Shown here: positions 47,451 through 59,134 of the stretch, piece by piece | How the letters are laid out: every line of letters begins with the position of its first letter | Position numbering within the stretch: position 1 is the stretch's first letter | Notes under the pieces: model-generated | Seen by the model: only the letters and a program-made list of their open reading frames with translations | What the model was told of the DNA's origin: nothing | The model's database searches: none | Made by a program: the position numbers and the translations under genes | Assembly (NCBI GenBank): GCA_033964015.1 | Contig: CM066917.1 | Coordinates: 27,373,951-27,437,950, forward strand | From: Scolanthus callimorphus | Taxonomy: Eukaryota > Cnidaria > Anthozoa > Actiniaria > Edwardsiidae | Direction of reading: 5' to 3' | DNA length: 64,000 nucleotides

Positions 47451-50400
47451 ATGAGTTCATTCACGGGCTTGTTTTTTGGTCCGTTGCCGAAGTTAGAAGA
47501 ACTTATTGCTGTGCTGGTTGAAGAAACGAAAGAGCGAGAAATACCCGCTATGCAACCTACTGCTGCCGGTACGTAGTCGGTCAACGAAATGATTATTATT
47601 GGAGAAACCTAAGCTTAACTCTCGTTTGAAAGTAGAAAGCCATTTTCACTGTGACTTAAGTTAATGAGTAGTAGGGCGACTTTCGCTCTGATGGCATCCT
47701 AACAAGGACATAGAAACGTAAAACTAAAGCTTCAATGTAGAGAGATAATCCAGTAGCTAACTACAATCTGTCAGAAAATTCTAGTTGTTTTGATGTGATA
47801 GTGCATAATCATTTCGTATATAAGTATAACTTTTAAGCTACTTATCTTTCTGATTAGTGACTGTCAGAGTCAAAACAAATCTTGCCAGGGGCGGATCCAG
47901 GAATTTTAGAAAGGGGGTGGGGGGGGGGGGATAATGAAAACATGGGACGAAAATGTCAGCCCCTGCTTGCCAACCCAAAAATGACCCTAAAACACTGTTT
48001 ACTTCCAAACCAGAATTTTCATGATTGTTGCCAAATATTTCACAGAAAATAAATATTTCCATCATTTTGCTCTTACAATGTTGCCTATTTTTTTTTTATC
48101 TCCAGAGAGCTGTTGTTTACAGAGCCAAGAATAATTCTTTCTCCTTGCCTTGAGAACTCAAAGCAAGCTTTCCTAATTTGTCAGGTAAGTCTTAGAATCT
48201 GACAATGTTATCAGGCCTCCAGCTGACTGTTTTGGTTTAGTGGCAAAAGTGATTTTTTCCATGGCCCTGTCCTCACTTGTGCTACATACAAATTTGAAGC
48301 ATTCTTGTACACAGAGCTTTGCAGGTCATCACCTCATCGGGAGGCTCTGTTAACAGCCACTGATGCATGCACAAGATTTAATACAAACATTCAATATCAG
48401 CCAACCAGTGAAGGCCCTCCATCTGTTGGCTGTCACTAGAGCCTAGGCTACAATCCTGGCCAGTTTAATATGGGACACAGGCTTCCCAAGATCAGCTTTT
48501 GGTTCGCGCGCGCGCATGCTAAATAACTTGCAGTTTTGAGCGCCTGTGATGCTAAAGCCACTGCAGTCTGACCCCTCCAAACGTATAAAACCCCTAGCTC
48601 TAGTATCTGTCTGCCATATAAACTTTCATATGCAAACTCTGAGACAAATATTACCCACCTTTGATTCCCTAAAACACAATGTCCCTCCATTTAAAATCGC
48701 CCGCTTCCATCTTTCTTTCGCGCGCCCTCCCTCCTCAAACCCCCCTCCCCCATACAATGTTGGATCCATTCCAAATTGTGGCTAATGTTTTGGTGATATT
48801 GCTAGGAGGACTATAACAACATTGTATGGGGGAGGGGGGGTGAGGAAAGAATGGAAGAGAGGGATAGACAGCGCATTAAGGGGCGAGAATGGTGGAGTAC
48901 GTGGTATTTCCCTACATGTTTATCGGTAATAATATCCAAATTACTAAGCTGTCCCAATAATTTAGGCCAGGATTGTCTGTATTTGGATTGCCTCTTTAGA
49001 ATCTAGCCATTTATCATGGAAAGGCAGGTCATGAATTCAAGTTTTATTTTGCAAAACCTTAATCACTGTCTCATTGCAAAATCAGGGGGATTTCCTGTTC
49101 ATTGTAGGCTATCCACATTGTGCTAAGAAGTTTGTGATTCTAGAAAAAAACCACAGAAACAGAGGAGAAGTTCAATAAGCGAGTTTTGAGGGGTAGGGGC
49201 CTGAGTTTGCTTTTATTTCCCTCAATCACTGTTTTTACCTCAACCCCTTCCATGTAGGATTATTTAAAACTGCAGGATTATTGCTACTATGGCATGAATA
49301 ACCTATGACCACCCCATGTTCACAGTGTGGGCTAAGTTATTATTATTTTTTGTTTATTTGTTTGTTTCTTTTCTCATGATTATGCTAGAGACAAGTATGG
49401 ACTTGCCCCAAGTTTCAAGCAACATCTAAAACGCTACAGCTAAAGGTATTCACAATTAACTGATGATTTAATAAGATTATGTACCTTTTATGTAACTGTA
49501 AGTTAATTTTTTTTGGGGGGAGGGGAGAGAGGGGCAAACGGTGCATGCAAAAATTAGAGCCACACTAAAATTTAGGTACTTTAAATATGTAAAATTTAGT
49601 TATTTTTTTCAATGTCAGTTTGTAGAGGAAGTTAAAGTCACTAGAAGTTTGATGCAGTATTGCTTGTCATTCACATTGATGCAGAAGCTGGCTCCTCTTT
49701 GGAACAAAGCAGGAGATTATTTCATCCAAGGTAATAATCTTTAACAGCATTTAGTAGTAATACTCTTAAGGTTACTGAGAACCTTCGCGCACGTCCTCGG
49801 AAAAAAAATCATACTCGTCCTTAGTTTAACCAAAACTTGTCAACCTATATATCATTGGATAGCTTATAGAATGGACTAGCAGGCTATGACGAAAAGAAGT
49901 AACTTTTTAATAAAGATAATTTTTTTGAAGATTTTATAAAAAAATTGAGTGTGACATTTTCAAGAGCTATCGCTGCAGAACTGCTTGACCTTGACTCCCA
50001 AGAAACACATTGTTTTAATCCTTAAAGGTGTTTTTCAAAAACTGTCTGCGTTTTTAAAATTTTGTTTAGTTCAAAAGTTATTAATTTTTTAATTTTTTAG
50101 AGTGTGAAAATTCTATAAAATTTGACCTTGGAGATTTAAAAGTTCCATAAATTTTGAACTAAGCACAATTTAAAAAAACGCAGACTCTATTTTTGAGAAA
50201 CACCTTTAAGGATTAAAACAATGTGTTACTTGGGAGTCAAGGTCAAGAAGTTCTGCAGGGGTAGCTCTTGAAAGTGTCACACCCACATTTTTAATAAAAC
50301 CTTTAAAAAAATTATATTTGTTAAAAAATGTTTTTTTTTACCATAGACTGCTAGTCCATTTTATAAGCTTTCCAATGATATATAGGTTGACATGTTTTGG

Positions 50401-53400
50401 TTAAACTAAGGAGTTGTATGATTTTTTTCCGAGGAGGTTCTCAGTAACCTTAATGCAGCCACTTCTTGTTTTATTTTGTCTGCTGTCCTTTTTTCCAGGT
50501 ACTGTCACATACTGAAACAGCTGAGCACCTTTTCTGAGGTTTTGTGTACTCACCCCTGATTTAATTTTCATTAATAATTAGATTACCGGGAGTTAAACAT
50601 TTTGAGTAGATAGTTACTGATGGTAATTATAAAATTATATGAAGATGGCTGCCACACCAACAAGTAGTAGACAGGGAGTCAGGTACCAGGACCAGCTTCT
50701 TATGAAACCCTTGACTAAACTGATTTTATCCAGTAAATTTTGTTTGATTTTTGCTTTTCTTACTGACACAGCCACTGAAGTGGCAGATCAAGAAGTGGAA
50801 GAATACATTATAATTGTTAATGCAAGTTTTTTCATTTAAAGGTCGTGAATTCCTTGAGTCTGGAGGAAAGTTAAATGCCATCTGTAAGTTTAGTTTGTCA
50901 CAACAGTAACCTGCACCACAAAAGGAGAAACATTACTCTTGATAACAAAAAGAGCAAGGGGTCCTAGGCTAAAGCCCCAGTTGTACAAGCAAGAAACAAA
51001 CAATTATAACGGGTGTAGCTAGGGAGGGGGGTTTGGGGGCTACAGCCGATGAAAATGGATTCTTTCACTGACTTTGTAGAGCTTTAAGATTAATGATCTT
51101 ATATTTGTACATTAGGCATGGACCTGAGCATTACTGATAAGATTTGTATTGGGATGGAGGCTGTAAACTTAAAGCTGCAACCAGCTAAGGTGGTTTTACC
51201 ATCAGATAACACATTGTCCTTAAAGTGTTGTCTAGGTGGTTATTCTGATTATTCAGACAATGCAATGCAATCATGATTTTTAATGTCTAGAAAATAGTTA
51301 CAAATTTGTGCTAAAGAAGCAACCCTGTTGAACCTGTAAGTACCTAGATATGACATTCTTATACTTCATATAAATTATATTCTGCACTTCTTTCTTGATC
51401 AGGGCTGTTTGCATATTTTAAAATGAAAGCAATGGGTAATATTTTCCAAAGGAAGAGTGTATCATAGCATTGTTGCTTTTTCAGATACAAGATTTCTGTA
51501 CAAACTCTAAAGTTCTACAAAACTTTGCATCAAGTGAGAGTTGCACTATAAGAGATTATGCCATTCATGATGACTTGTGTTTTATTCTACCAAGGTGAGA
51601 AATCTCCCCCCCCCCTATGAACCTGCCCCTCCCCCTCCCCATTAGCCTGCCCATGGTCATTGGGGAACGGGGAATCACAAAAAAAAATCCAAATTCCCCC
51701 TGTTGAGGACCTCTGAATTCCAGGGTGGTCAAAATGGTGGATGGAATTCCAGAGTGGTTGATCAAAATGGAGTAGAATTCCAGGGTGGGTACCTTACCTT
51801 AAAAATGCAAAATTACAGGGTGAGTAAGAACAAATTCCAGGGTGGTCATGAAACAGTTCACTGAAATTCAGGTGGGTGGTCCAAACTAAACATTTCCAGG
51901 TTAGGCAGTTGCTACTGGTTTCCTCAACAGGGGGTGTAGATTTTTTTTGCCTGGTAATGGTTGGGCCATGTAATGCAAAAAGGGCCTGGATGACATCACA
52001 CACAAAAAAACAACATTTATAGTGGAGCTCCTGCGTAGCGTAGCGGAGCGCCATAGCTACATGCAGGAGAAAAGAGAACAACACAAAAGTGTATATGCAT
52101 TGACCTATTCTGTCATGGACTTCCGGTTTAATTACTTCTGTTCGTGGTTCCGTCGTTGCACAGGCAACCCATGACCAGTTTAAAAGCAGAACTAAATAAG
52201 AGGTTTAGATCTTGGGAAGGGATGGACTTCAGACAACCAAACTTGGGTGAAGTTGTCTAAGTGACAAGGAGGGTGCAACAGCATGACCACGTGGTATGAC
52301 ATCATCAATGATGTCATCAAACAAGAAAAGGTATAAATCTAGGGAAGGGATGAACCTCAGACAACCAAACTTGGGTGAAGTTGTCTAAGTGGCAAAGGGG
52401 GTGCAACGGCATGGTCACGTGGTATGACATCATTGATGACGTCATCAAACGAGAAAAGGTTTATATTTTTGGAAGGGATAAAACCTCAGACAACCAAACT
52501 TGGGTGAAGTTGTCTAAGTGGCAAGGGGGGTGCAGTGGCGTGATCATGTGGTATGACGTCATCATGATGTCACAAAGGAGAAAAAGAATATATCTCGGGA
52601 AGCGATGAACCTCAGACAACAAACAAACTTGGGTGAAATTATCAAAGTGGCAAGGGGCATATGGGTGCTTAGTCACGTGGTATGACAGTGCAAGGCTATT
52701 TATGTACATTGGCAACCTTTTTGTCTCATTAACACAGAAAAATCGGGAGCTCCGCTTTTAGCCAGTGGCTAAATCTATATTATTACATTTGAAAAAAAAA
52801 ATGTATTATCTAAAGTTGTATTTCCATTGAAATACCAACCCTTTGTAATGCTACAAACAGCTTGTGTAGTTGCTGGGGCCAGAGAAATGACTTATGAACC
52901 TATAACCCCCAATTTGGTAATTCGAAAAACCCCCACATAGTTCTTTTGGATGACAATACATCTTTTTGATGATGACATAACCATTTTCCTGCATCATTTT
53001 GGCCATCTCTTCATGTAAACAACAAAGCACCTCCCCAAGCCAAACCACAAGCTGGACAGCATATAGTATTTTGCCCTCACCTTCACAGGGCACTTTCCAG
53101 CACTGAAAATGTAATGCTTGTAACTTGTTAAGGAAATTTTACTGGTTTTAATTAAAATGGCTATTGTGCCCTCTGGCTCATAGCCATTAAACCCCAAATC
53201 TGTGGTATCTAGGTATGTGTCTCCTGTGAACAGAGCTCGTCATAATTATCATAATAGTAATGCCCTATGTTGATTTGAAATCTTTTTTTTCTGTATTTCT
53301 TTTAGTCTCAAAAGGGGAAGAGTTTCTAGCATCACTCACAAACTTGCAGAAGGTTGCCCTTTCAAGAGCTACGAAAACATACGCAAACATTGGAAACTGA

Positions 53401-56400
53401 TGGTAAGCAGGGCAAAGCATGAACATCATGTGCTATCTATCTTATCTATGTTATTTTTATACCTGTTCTCCTTTTTCAGTATGGATACAGACTACCAGCA
53501 AATGAGACCACATTTTACAATGTGCGCTTCTACTTTAACAAGTCAAAGGTTTTTACGTATCCTTCATAGTGTATTTTAAATACATCTTGGGAGACGGGTT
53601 CTACCAAAGAACCAAACTGATTTCTGTGGAATTCCTGTCAGAAAAAATGTGTTTGTCCCTATCACAAAAAATTACCAAACTGGGTGTGGTAAAGCATGTG
53701 CTTGTCCCTATCATAAAAAAATACCAATTGTGATGACAAGATATCACTCAGTCCTCTCACGCCCCCTGCACACCTAGCTTTGCTACCTCGCAGGCAGTGT
53801 GTATAATTGTTAGTGCTCTGTCAAAAAAGTCATAAAATATCAACTAGTTTTGTAGATATTTCTTTAGGTTTGCTGTAAAAGTGCCGTGCAAAATTTCGAC
53901 TGTAAAAAAGTCTTTTATTTCGAGCCCTGAGAGAGTCTTCAAGAGCAAAGATCCTTGACCCTCTGTTGCTGAAAAAGTGCAACGAGCCATAGCATTGACA
54001 CACACCTTAACCATTCTCCACAGTTATCCAGCTAGTTGTATCTGCAGTTCAGCGCCACATGTGTACCCACGGTGCGACCAACAAGCTATATTTGCATCCT
54101 TCATTAACGATCTACAGACCCGCCTCCCAGCTATATGTGGCACACCCTTCAGATTAACCTCTCACCCCCTTTATTCCACCAACCGACTGCACAGTGCTAG
54201 ACAGCAGAGCCACAATCTAACACGTACTGAACCGGTGCTTCCGCATTGTACTCCTTTTATGGCGAGAATATCAAGCTCTTCCATGGAAGATAAAATAAGT
54301 GCGGATAGCAATAACATTTCACACGGTGGTACCAAAGACTCGGATCAAAACTGTGGAATAGAGCTGCAAAATCCTCCTCATTCACATGACAAGACCTCTC
54401 GGATTATTCCGAGTTTTACAAGTAGTAGGATTGGATCAGAAAGGGGCAAGCCTCTTGAGGTTTCTGGGAAGCCAAGAATTGTGCCAAGCTTTGGACGAAA
54501 AGTGCCCGTACCCGTTCATAAGAAAAGTACAACGGTTTCTGGAGGGCACAAGAAAGATGGAGCTAGAACTGAACTTCATAGTCAACGCTCCATTTTGGAA
54601 GCAATGCCATTAACAGGCAATTCCATAAGATTTGCAGAGGATGCTCCGGAAAATGTGGCTGGTATTGTTATACCATCCGTTTCTGCAGACTTTGGGAATG
54701 GGTCTTCCATCCCTAGAGTACCACACCACAAGAAACTCCCTATTAGTAGACCTAATCCTGTTGCCCGTGATTCTGTTCAAGTGACGCATGCAATGAACAA
54801 TAACCCTGCTGCCCATGACACCGGTTCTTCAGCTAAAACAAGACTGCTTGTGCAACATCAGCCAGCAAAACTCCCTAAAAGTAGACCTAATCCTGTTGCC
54901 CGTGAAGTGAATCATGCCATGCATCTTAGTCCTGCAGCCCATAAGGTCAGCACATCAGTCCCTAAAGTAATCCCATGTGTACAACTGCAGCAGAGAAAGC
55001 TGCCAGATTGCCGTCCTGGTCTCATAAGCACGAGCCAGCAAGTGGCAAGGAATACCATACACAACACTAAATCTGTGAATGCGCCAAGACTGATCTCCTC
55101 CTTACAAGGTTCAGCAGTGGGGTATGGAGGACAGGACAGTCTGTCCTTGCTATATAACTGCCCTCCTGGTGTTTCCTGCTTGGATAAACCTTGTCACGGA
55201 TCTACAACTGGGCAGGAAAGACAAAACAAAGGACATCGCGCCAAGGCACTAACAAAACGGCCACAGGTACAACAATCTGGCAAATAATTATTTAAAGCAT
55301 CTCTCTAATTCCCATGTGTAAATTGCAAGCGACCAAACATTCTCGTACCCTATCCATTTGAGAGCCTCCGTGGATTGGCTAAAACGGCGCGCACCCGTAC
55401 ATAAAACCAAGGTTATCTCGCCTTTGAATGGTACCAAAATTCGTTTGCTAGTCGTACAGGAAGGCGCAAACTCATCCAAAGTGGCAAACAGGACAAAACT
55501 TGTATCCAGGAAGGCGCAAACTAACCCAAAATGGCAAATAATATATAAAAATGGTCCATCTTTTAATGTTATTAACTTTGTTGATCTACAGTTTACCACT
55601 GATGATCATGAGCCCAAGCTAAGAAACCTCGCACGAAAGTCAAACTTCAAGAGAACATGGATGTAAGACAGCGTGCGCTGGACGGCCAGGTACTTTTAGT
55701 GTTTCCTTTTTATGTAACCGAACCCTGTACGATCTGGCTGAAGTAGTTTTTTGGCGTCAAGTTAATCGTGCGCAGGGGTACCACATACTGATTATATGAA
55801 GCGGTCCTTTAGCTATAGTGATGCTGTCTTGTGGAATGATCTACCACCTGAATAGACCTCTTTACCTTGGGCGTAATGTTGTCCCATTTCAGATCACGTG
55901 GCATTCATTTGAATATTCTTTCTTTGTTTGGGTTGCTTCCATATTCATATCTCCTTCGATGCGTAGCAGAAAAACAAAGAAAGAATACTCATGGGAATGA
56001 CACGTGATCTGAAATGGGACAACATTACGCCCAAGGTAAAGAGGTCTATTGCGCACCACTGATAATCTTCAAGATGGGTCTCGAGAATCATGCTTTCGAG
56101 ATCTAGCTCTCCCACGGCAAACCTGTAAAATAGTACCGTTCAGTGTATATTTTTTAATGTCTTTGTAACTATCTGTACTGAGTGTTTTTACTATGGTAAA
56201 ATAAAGTCTATGTATGTATGGGTCATCTAGCACGCGAACACATTACTCGCATTGTAAAACTCCACTCAGTCGACGAATTTGAGGTAACGTAGCCTGCGGT
56301 AGTGGTGGATCCAGAATGGTTTAGGAGGAGGGTGCACAATATATAAGATATCAGGGGTGGAAATTAACTTTTTTTCCTATGTCAGCAGCTGGCGACTGGG

Positions 56401-56964
56401 TGCAAAAAATCTGGTCGCCTTAGCCTAAATTGTGGTCACCAGGTGATCTCATGCTTGAAACAGTAGCAAAAAGTTGGTCGCCAGGTGGCGCCGAAGTTCA
56501 AATTTTTAGTCGCCTGGCCCAGGCGGTCGGCCACCTGGCCCATACTTTGTCGTAATGTTTCTTGTTGACCATAATGTTACGGGATTCTTAGCCGGGGATA
56601 GACTTCAGTAGCCTGACGCTGCTAGTCCTCAACGTACAAACTTCAAAGAATAGACAGTTTTCACGATGTTGCGCACGCAGCATAAATGGGACGAGAACAA
56701 TGCTTGTCTGTTTTGAATAACAAAAGCCGTCTTCGCCAGAACGAGTCAGAACAGCTCAAGGGTATTGTTCTCGCAACATCGTGAAAACGGTCAATTGTAT
56801 TCCAATTGTATTCTTGTTTGTTCTGTCAGCTTCACAAGGTGAACACCGTGACTTTAATGGACTGGTTACGGAAGCGTCATGTGGCTGTAAAGTCTAAAGA
56901 CAAAAAGGCAGAGCTGATGGAAAAGGCCGTGAATTATATAACGTTACACCAGCACGAAGGGTAG
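47451..56964 (+). CDS. C18orf63: C18orf63 homologue (DUF4708 protein)
   Basis: Exons 47451-47568, 48108-48184, 49389-49445, 49619-49730, 50842-50883, 51116-51189, 51485-51594, 53306-53402, 53480-53556, 54024-55266 and 55592-55666 join in consistent phase to an ORF of about 693 residues. Motifs I recall from vertebrate C18orf63 recur in order: LFFGPLPKLEELIAVLV at the start, CLSFTLMQKLAPLWNKAGDYFIQGREFL, CPFKSYENIRKHW...YGYRLP, VFTYPASCI, then LPAICGTPFRLTS. The large exon is a disordered tail with repeated KLP(I/K)SRPNPVAR units. The 55592 exon can stop at TAA (55664-55666) or use the donor GTAAGA inside it. Two further coding-like exons follow: 56231-56283 (REHITRIVKLHSVDEFE) and 56830-56964, the latter reading LMDWLRKRHVAVKSKDKKAELMEKA, a SAP-like helix pair, to a TAG. 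These two fit each other in phase but need one exon I could not find to join to 55592. Exon 2 uses the second of three possible AGs. Molecular function unknown. Confidence 0.8.
47569..48107. other. First intron of the C18orf63-like gene
   Basis: No nested gene seen. A GGGGGTGGGGGGGGGG run lies near 47916, beside GCCAGGGGCGGATCCAGGAATTT, a block often seen in degenerate interspersed repeats. Confidence 0.4.
48728..48842. mobile_element. Small MITE with CCCCCCTCCCCCATACAATG ends
   Basis: CCCCCCTCCCCCATACAATGTT on the left is mirrored by AACATTGTATGGGGGAGGGGGG on the right; about 115 bases in total. Intron 2 of the C18orf63-like gene. Confidence 0.8.
49766..50453. mobile_element. 690-base palindromic MITE with TTAAGGTTACTGAGAACC ends
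   Basis: Ends TTAAGGTTACTGAGAACCT and AGGTTCTCAGTAACCTTAA are inverses. The arms pair along their whole length, for example CCTTAAAGGTGTTTTTCAAA with TTTGAGAAACACCTTTAAGG, with a centre near 50109. The mismatches suggest moderate age. Lies in intron 4 of the C18orf63-like gene. Confidence 0.85.
52206..52695. repeat. Minisatellite, four copies of a ~125-base unit
   Basis: Each unit contains GGGAAGGGATGAACCTCAGAC, AACCAAACTTGGGTGAAGTT, GTCTAAGTGGCAAGG and CACGTGGTATGACATCAT. Units start near 52206, 52335, 52460 and 52590. The ORFs running through it are repeat artefacts. Lies in intron 7 of the C18orf63-like gene. Confidence 0.9.
55785..56219 (+). mobile_element. Non-LTR retrotransposon 3' fragment, interrupted by a MITE
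   Basis: YMKRSFSYSDAVLWNDLPPE (about 55795-55853) is the conserved end of many L2/CR1-like reverse transcriptases. A MITE (55851-56050) splits it, and the 3' part ends AAAATAAAGTCTATGTATGTATG, a poly(A)-signal plus short-repeat tail. It sits between two apparent exons of the C18orf63-like gene, only about 10 bases before the 56231 exon. Confidence 0.7.
55851..56050. mobile_element. 200-base MITE with AATAGACCTCTTTACC ends
   Basis: AATAGACCTCTTTACCTTGG and its exact inverse CCAAGGTAAAGAGGTCTATT bound the element; arms of about 50 bases are near perfect, through GTTGTCCCATTTCAGATCACG. A TA inside the first four bases may be the target duplication (Tc1/mariner-like). Inserted into the retrotransposon fragment. 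Confidence 0.85.
56360..56535. repeat. Diverged repeat with GGTCGCC / GGCGAC blocks
   Basis: AGCTGGCGACTGGG, TCTGGTCGCC, GTTGGTCGCCAGGTGGCG and AGTCGCCTGG resemble the interior of the CAGGGCCCGACA MITE family (20276, 40099). Termini not found. Confidence 0.45.
56651..56800. mobile_element. 150-bp MITE, ACCGTTTTCACGATGTTG family, copy 2 (inverted)
   Basis: Reverse complement of 41127-41276 with few differences: CAGTTTTCACGATGTTGCGC at the left, CAACATCGTGAAAACGGTCAAT at the right. It abuts the last exon of the C18orf63-like gene (56830). Confidence 0.85.
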
Positions 56965-57099
56965 AAAGGCGGAAACACCGTATACAAGGTAAAACTGATT
57001 GGTTCTGTACTGACTTTCAAATTCCGTTATCTAAACGAACCCCTTCCTCCCTGGAAATTTCGTTGTCAAACGGAATGGATTTTCCAGTTCCAAAACAAA

Positions 57100-57620
57100 A
57101 TCCCCTTCTCTATAAATTTTCGCTTTTTAAGCAAAAGTGTCCTGAAACATTAGTTTTTGTGGCCCAAAAACGGGCGAGGAGTATCAGACGATATTCTGGG
57201 CAATCTCGCAGGATAATGGTTAATTATTCGTACGTGGTTTTGTTTTGATGAAAAATTTCATCTCAGTAAAAGATGGATTTTTAATCCCAGTTTTCTCTAT
57301 AATTTTTCGCTTTTTAAGCAAAAGTGTCCTGAAACATTAGTTTTTGTGGCCCAAAAACGGGCGAGGAGTATCAGACGATATTCTGGGCAATCTCGCAGGA
57401 TAATGGTTAATTATTCGTACGTGGGCGTAAAGCCTTTTTACCTAGTACATTTAACCAGTATAGAGTAGATGTGGTGGAATCTTGAAAGTGTCCTTGAAAA
57501 TACACTGGAAATTGACATTCTGAATTGCTCGGGAAGCCCGAGTCGTACTCTTTCTGAAGTTTTGTTTTGATGAAACATTTCAGCTCAGTAAAAGATGGAT
57601 TTTTAATCCCAGTTTGCCGT
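57100..57620. repeat. Tandem duplication, second copy carrying an extra ~135 bases
   Basis: From TTTTCGCTTTTTAAGCAAAA to TAATTATTCGTACGTGG is present near 57117-57236 and again near 57308-57424. In copy 1 this is followed directly by TTTTGTTTTGATGAAA...GGATTTTTAATCCCAGTTT; in copy 2 the same end comes only after 57425-57560. Copy 1 has lost, or copy 2 gained, that piece. CAGACGATATTCTG...ATCTCGCAGGAT recurs near 61550. Confidence 0.8.
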
Positions 57621-58012
57621 CTTAACTATTACATATAGACTATAAGACTTTCTTTATTTTAAAAGAAAGCAGCAAAACATTTAATTGCAATTTATTAAAT
57701 AATGTCGCGCGAATAATTTATAAATGCTCTCTTGAAAAATTAACAACTTCCACTACGGATCCTTGGGCTTGCCGTGAACAAACTTCTGTTTTTTGTTTAT
57801 TTGGTGACCACAATCGTGGCGGCATTTTGAAAGATGGAACCACTAGATTATCAAATTAATTTAGATAAACGTAATGTTTTCTCAGTGGACCACCGTGGTT
57901 TTCAATAACACAAATCTAGTACAATATCTTTGCGAAAAGTGATATATAAAGGACGCTAAGGGGTATGAATTTTTGATCTAATTCAATTCGCTCCCTTCCC
58001 AATCACACCAGA

Positions 58013-58159
58013 AATAATTTATCGCGATATTTATTTTCGAGCCTGTTCCTCAGAAAACCTGTCCATCACAACGCCCCTTAAACTCAATAATTTATCGCGA
58101 TATTTATTTTCGAGCCTGTTCCTCAGAAAAAACTGTCCATCACATCACCCCTTAAACTC
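58013..58159. repeat. Two-copy tandem repeat, unit ~73 bases
   Basis: AATAATTTATCGCGATATTT...GAGCCTGTTCCTCAG...CTGTCCATCACA...CCCCTTAAACTC occurs twice in direct succession with few changes. Confidence 0.9.
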
Positions 58160-58179
58160 AATTCCTACTCTCTTGGGTA

Positions 58180-58415
58180 AACGCGATGCAAATCCGGTGC
58201 GATTTCTGTGCTCTCTTTTCTTCAAATCGCATCAAGTTGCAAATAGTTTCGAACATGTTTGAAATCTCCGCGACAGAAATCGCGGTAGGTCGCACCGAGT
58301 TGTACCTACATTGTAGTTTACATTAGTGATTTTGAGTTGACGCGTACGTGCAAGAAAAATCCCCGCGACTGGCGCGACAAAAATTGCAGCAAAAATTGCA
58401 AGTGTAAACGGGCCT
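58180..58415. mobile_element. Diverged inverted-repeat element (TCGCGGT / GCGATTT type)
   Basis: Contains GGTGCGATTTCTGTGCT against GACAGAAATCGCGGTAGGTCGCACC, and ends GTGTAAACGGGCC, echoing the GTGTGAACGG(G)CC blocks of 43512-43790. Probably an old member of that family. Confidence 0.45.
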
Positions 58416-58895
58416 TTGTGCTGCTGGCTGACAAAAAGCCAGAAAACCGCTTGAAAACCTTTTTGCATTTCACCTTTGCTGACAAAAGAAATTCAGGTGT
58501 CGTGACAAATTTATTGCAATATTGGAACTTATGTTTTGAAATTAATTTTTTTAAACTTATTTTAGATAGATCTTGTTTGCTTGTTTTGAGGAATTTTGAC
58601 ACTTGCTGGCTGGGAAAATGATCCCTTCTTCACTGCTGGCAAATTAAAAATTGTCCTCTGATTTTCCGCCGTGGTATGTCCTCTTATATACCACTCGGAA
58701 TGGCGTAATAAAGTGGTCAAAATGTTGTGGACTCACGAGACGCAGCCAGTACACGCTCGGGAAAAAATAGACGTTTATTGTAAACACGCGAGTCTTTTTA
58801 AAAACAAGTGAGAATGAACACTAACTATACACACATCGGCATAAGTCTGGCCTAGACGGAACGCTAGCACAGTCTATTACCCGTGCAGTTCGGCA

Positions 58896-58940
58896 ACCAT
58901 GTACAGCTGTTTCGTCCTTGTTAGGACTCATCAGCATGGC
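58896..58940 (-). ncRNA. Hammerhead ribozyme (minus-strand copy)
   Basis: Mirror image of the plus-strand copy: on the minus strand it reads stem I, CTGATGA, a four-pair stem II with a six-base loop, GAAA, a minimal stem III and the GTA cleavage triplet. The predicted cut follows the A at position 58902. Every core base of the plus copy is kept. Confidence 0.85.
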
Positions 58941-59089
58941 ATAGCCGGTGTTTGCCTCAGTAAACTTCATTGGCAAACAACTGCAGAGGCGACTTCGAAA
59001 ATCGAAGTGCTTTAAACCACAGCAAAGACCCATGTGGGACCTTTTGCAGTTGTTTGCCAATGAAGTTTACTGAGGCAAACACCGGCTAT

Positions 59090-59134
59090 GCCATGCTGAT
59101 GAGTCCTAACAAGGACGAAACAGCTGTACATGGT
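59090..59134 (+). ncRNA. Hammerhead ribozyme (plus-strand copy)
   Basis: The core CTGATGA is at 59096-59102. Stem II is GTCC (59103-59106) with GGAC (59113-59116) closing a TAACAA loop. GAAA is at 59117-59120. Stem III is only A120-T127 and C121-G126 (last digits of position) with loop AGCT, followed by A at 59128, so the cleavage triplet is GTA. Stem I pairs GCCATG (59090-59095) with CATGGT (59129-59134), and CGGC (59083-59086) with GCCG (59136-59139) extends it beyond a small internal loop. All catalytic positions of a hammerhead are met. The two-pair stem III suggests it works best as a dimer or with the partner arm, as described for the retroelement class. Confidence 0.88.

Noticed and set aside
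47685..47732. Possible third hammerhead (CTGATGG...CCTAACAAGGAC...GAAAC)
   Set aside because: The loop TAACAA and GAAAC are present, but the core A9 is a G, stem II does not pair cleanly and no stem I partner is visible. Chance resemblance or a long-dead relic.
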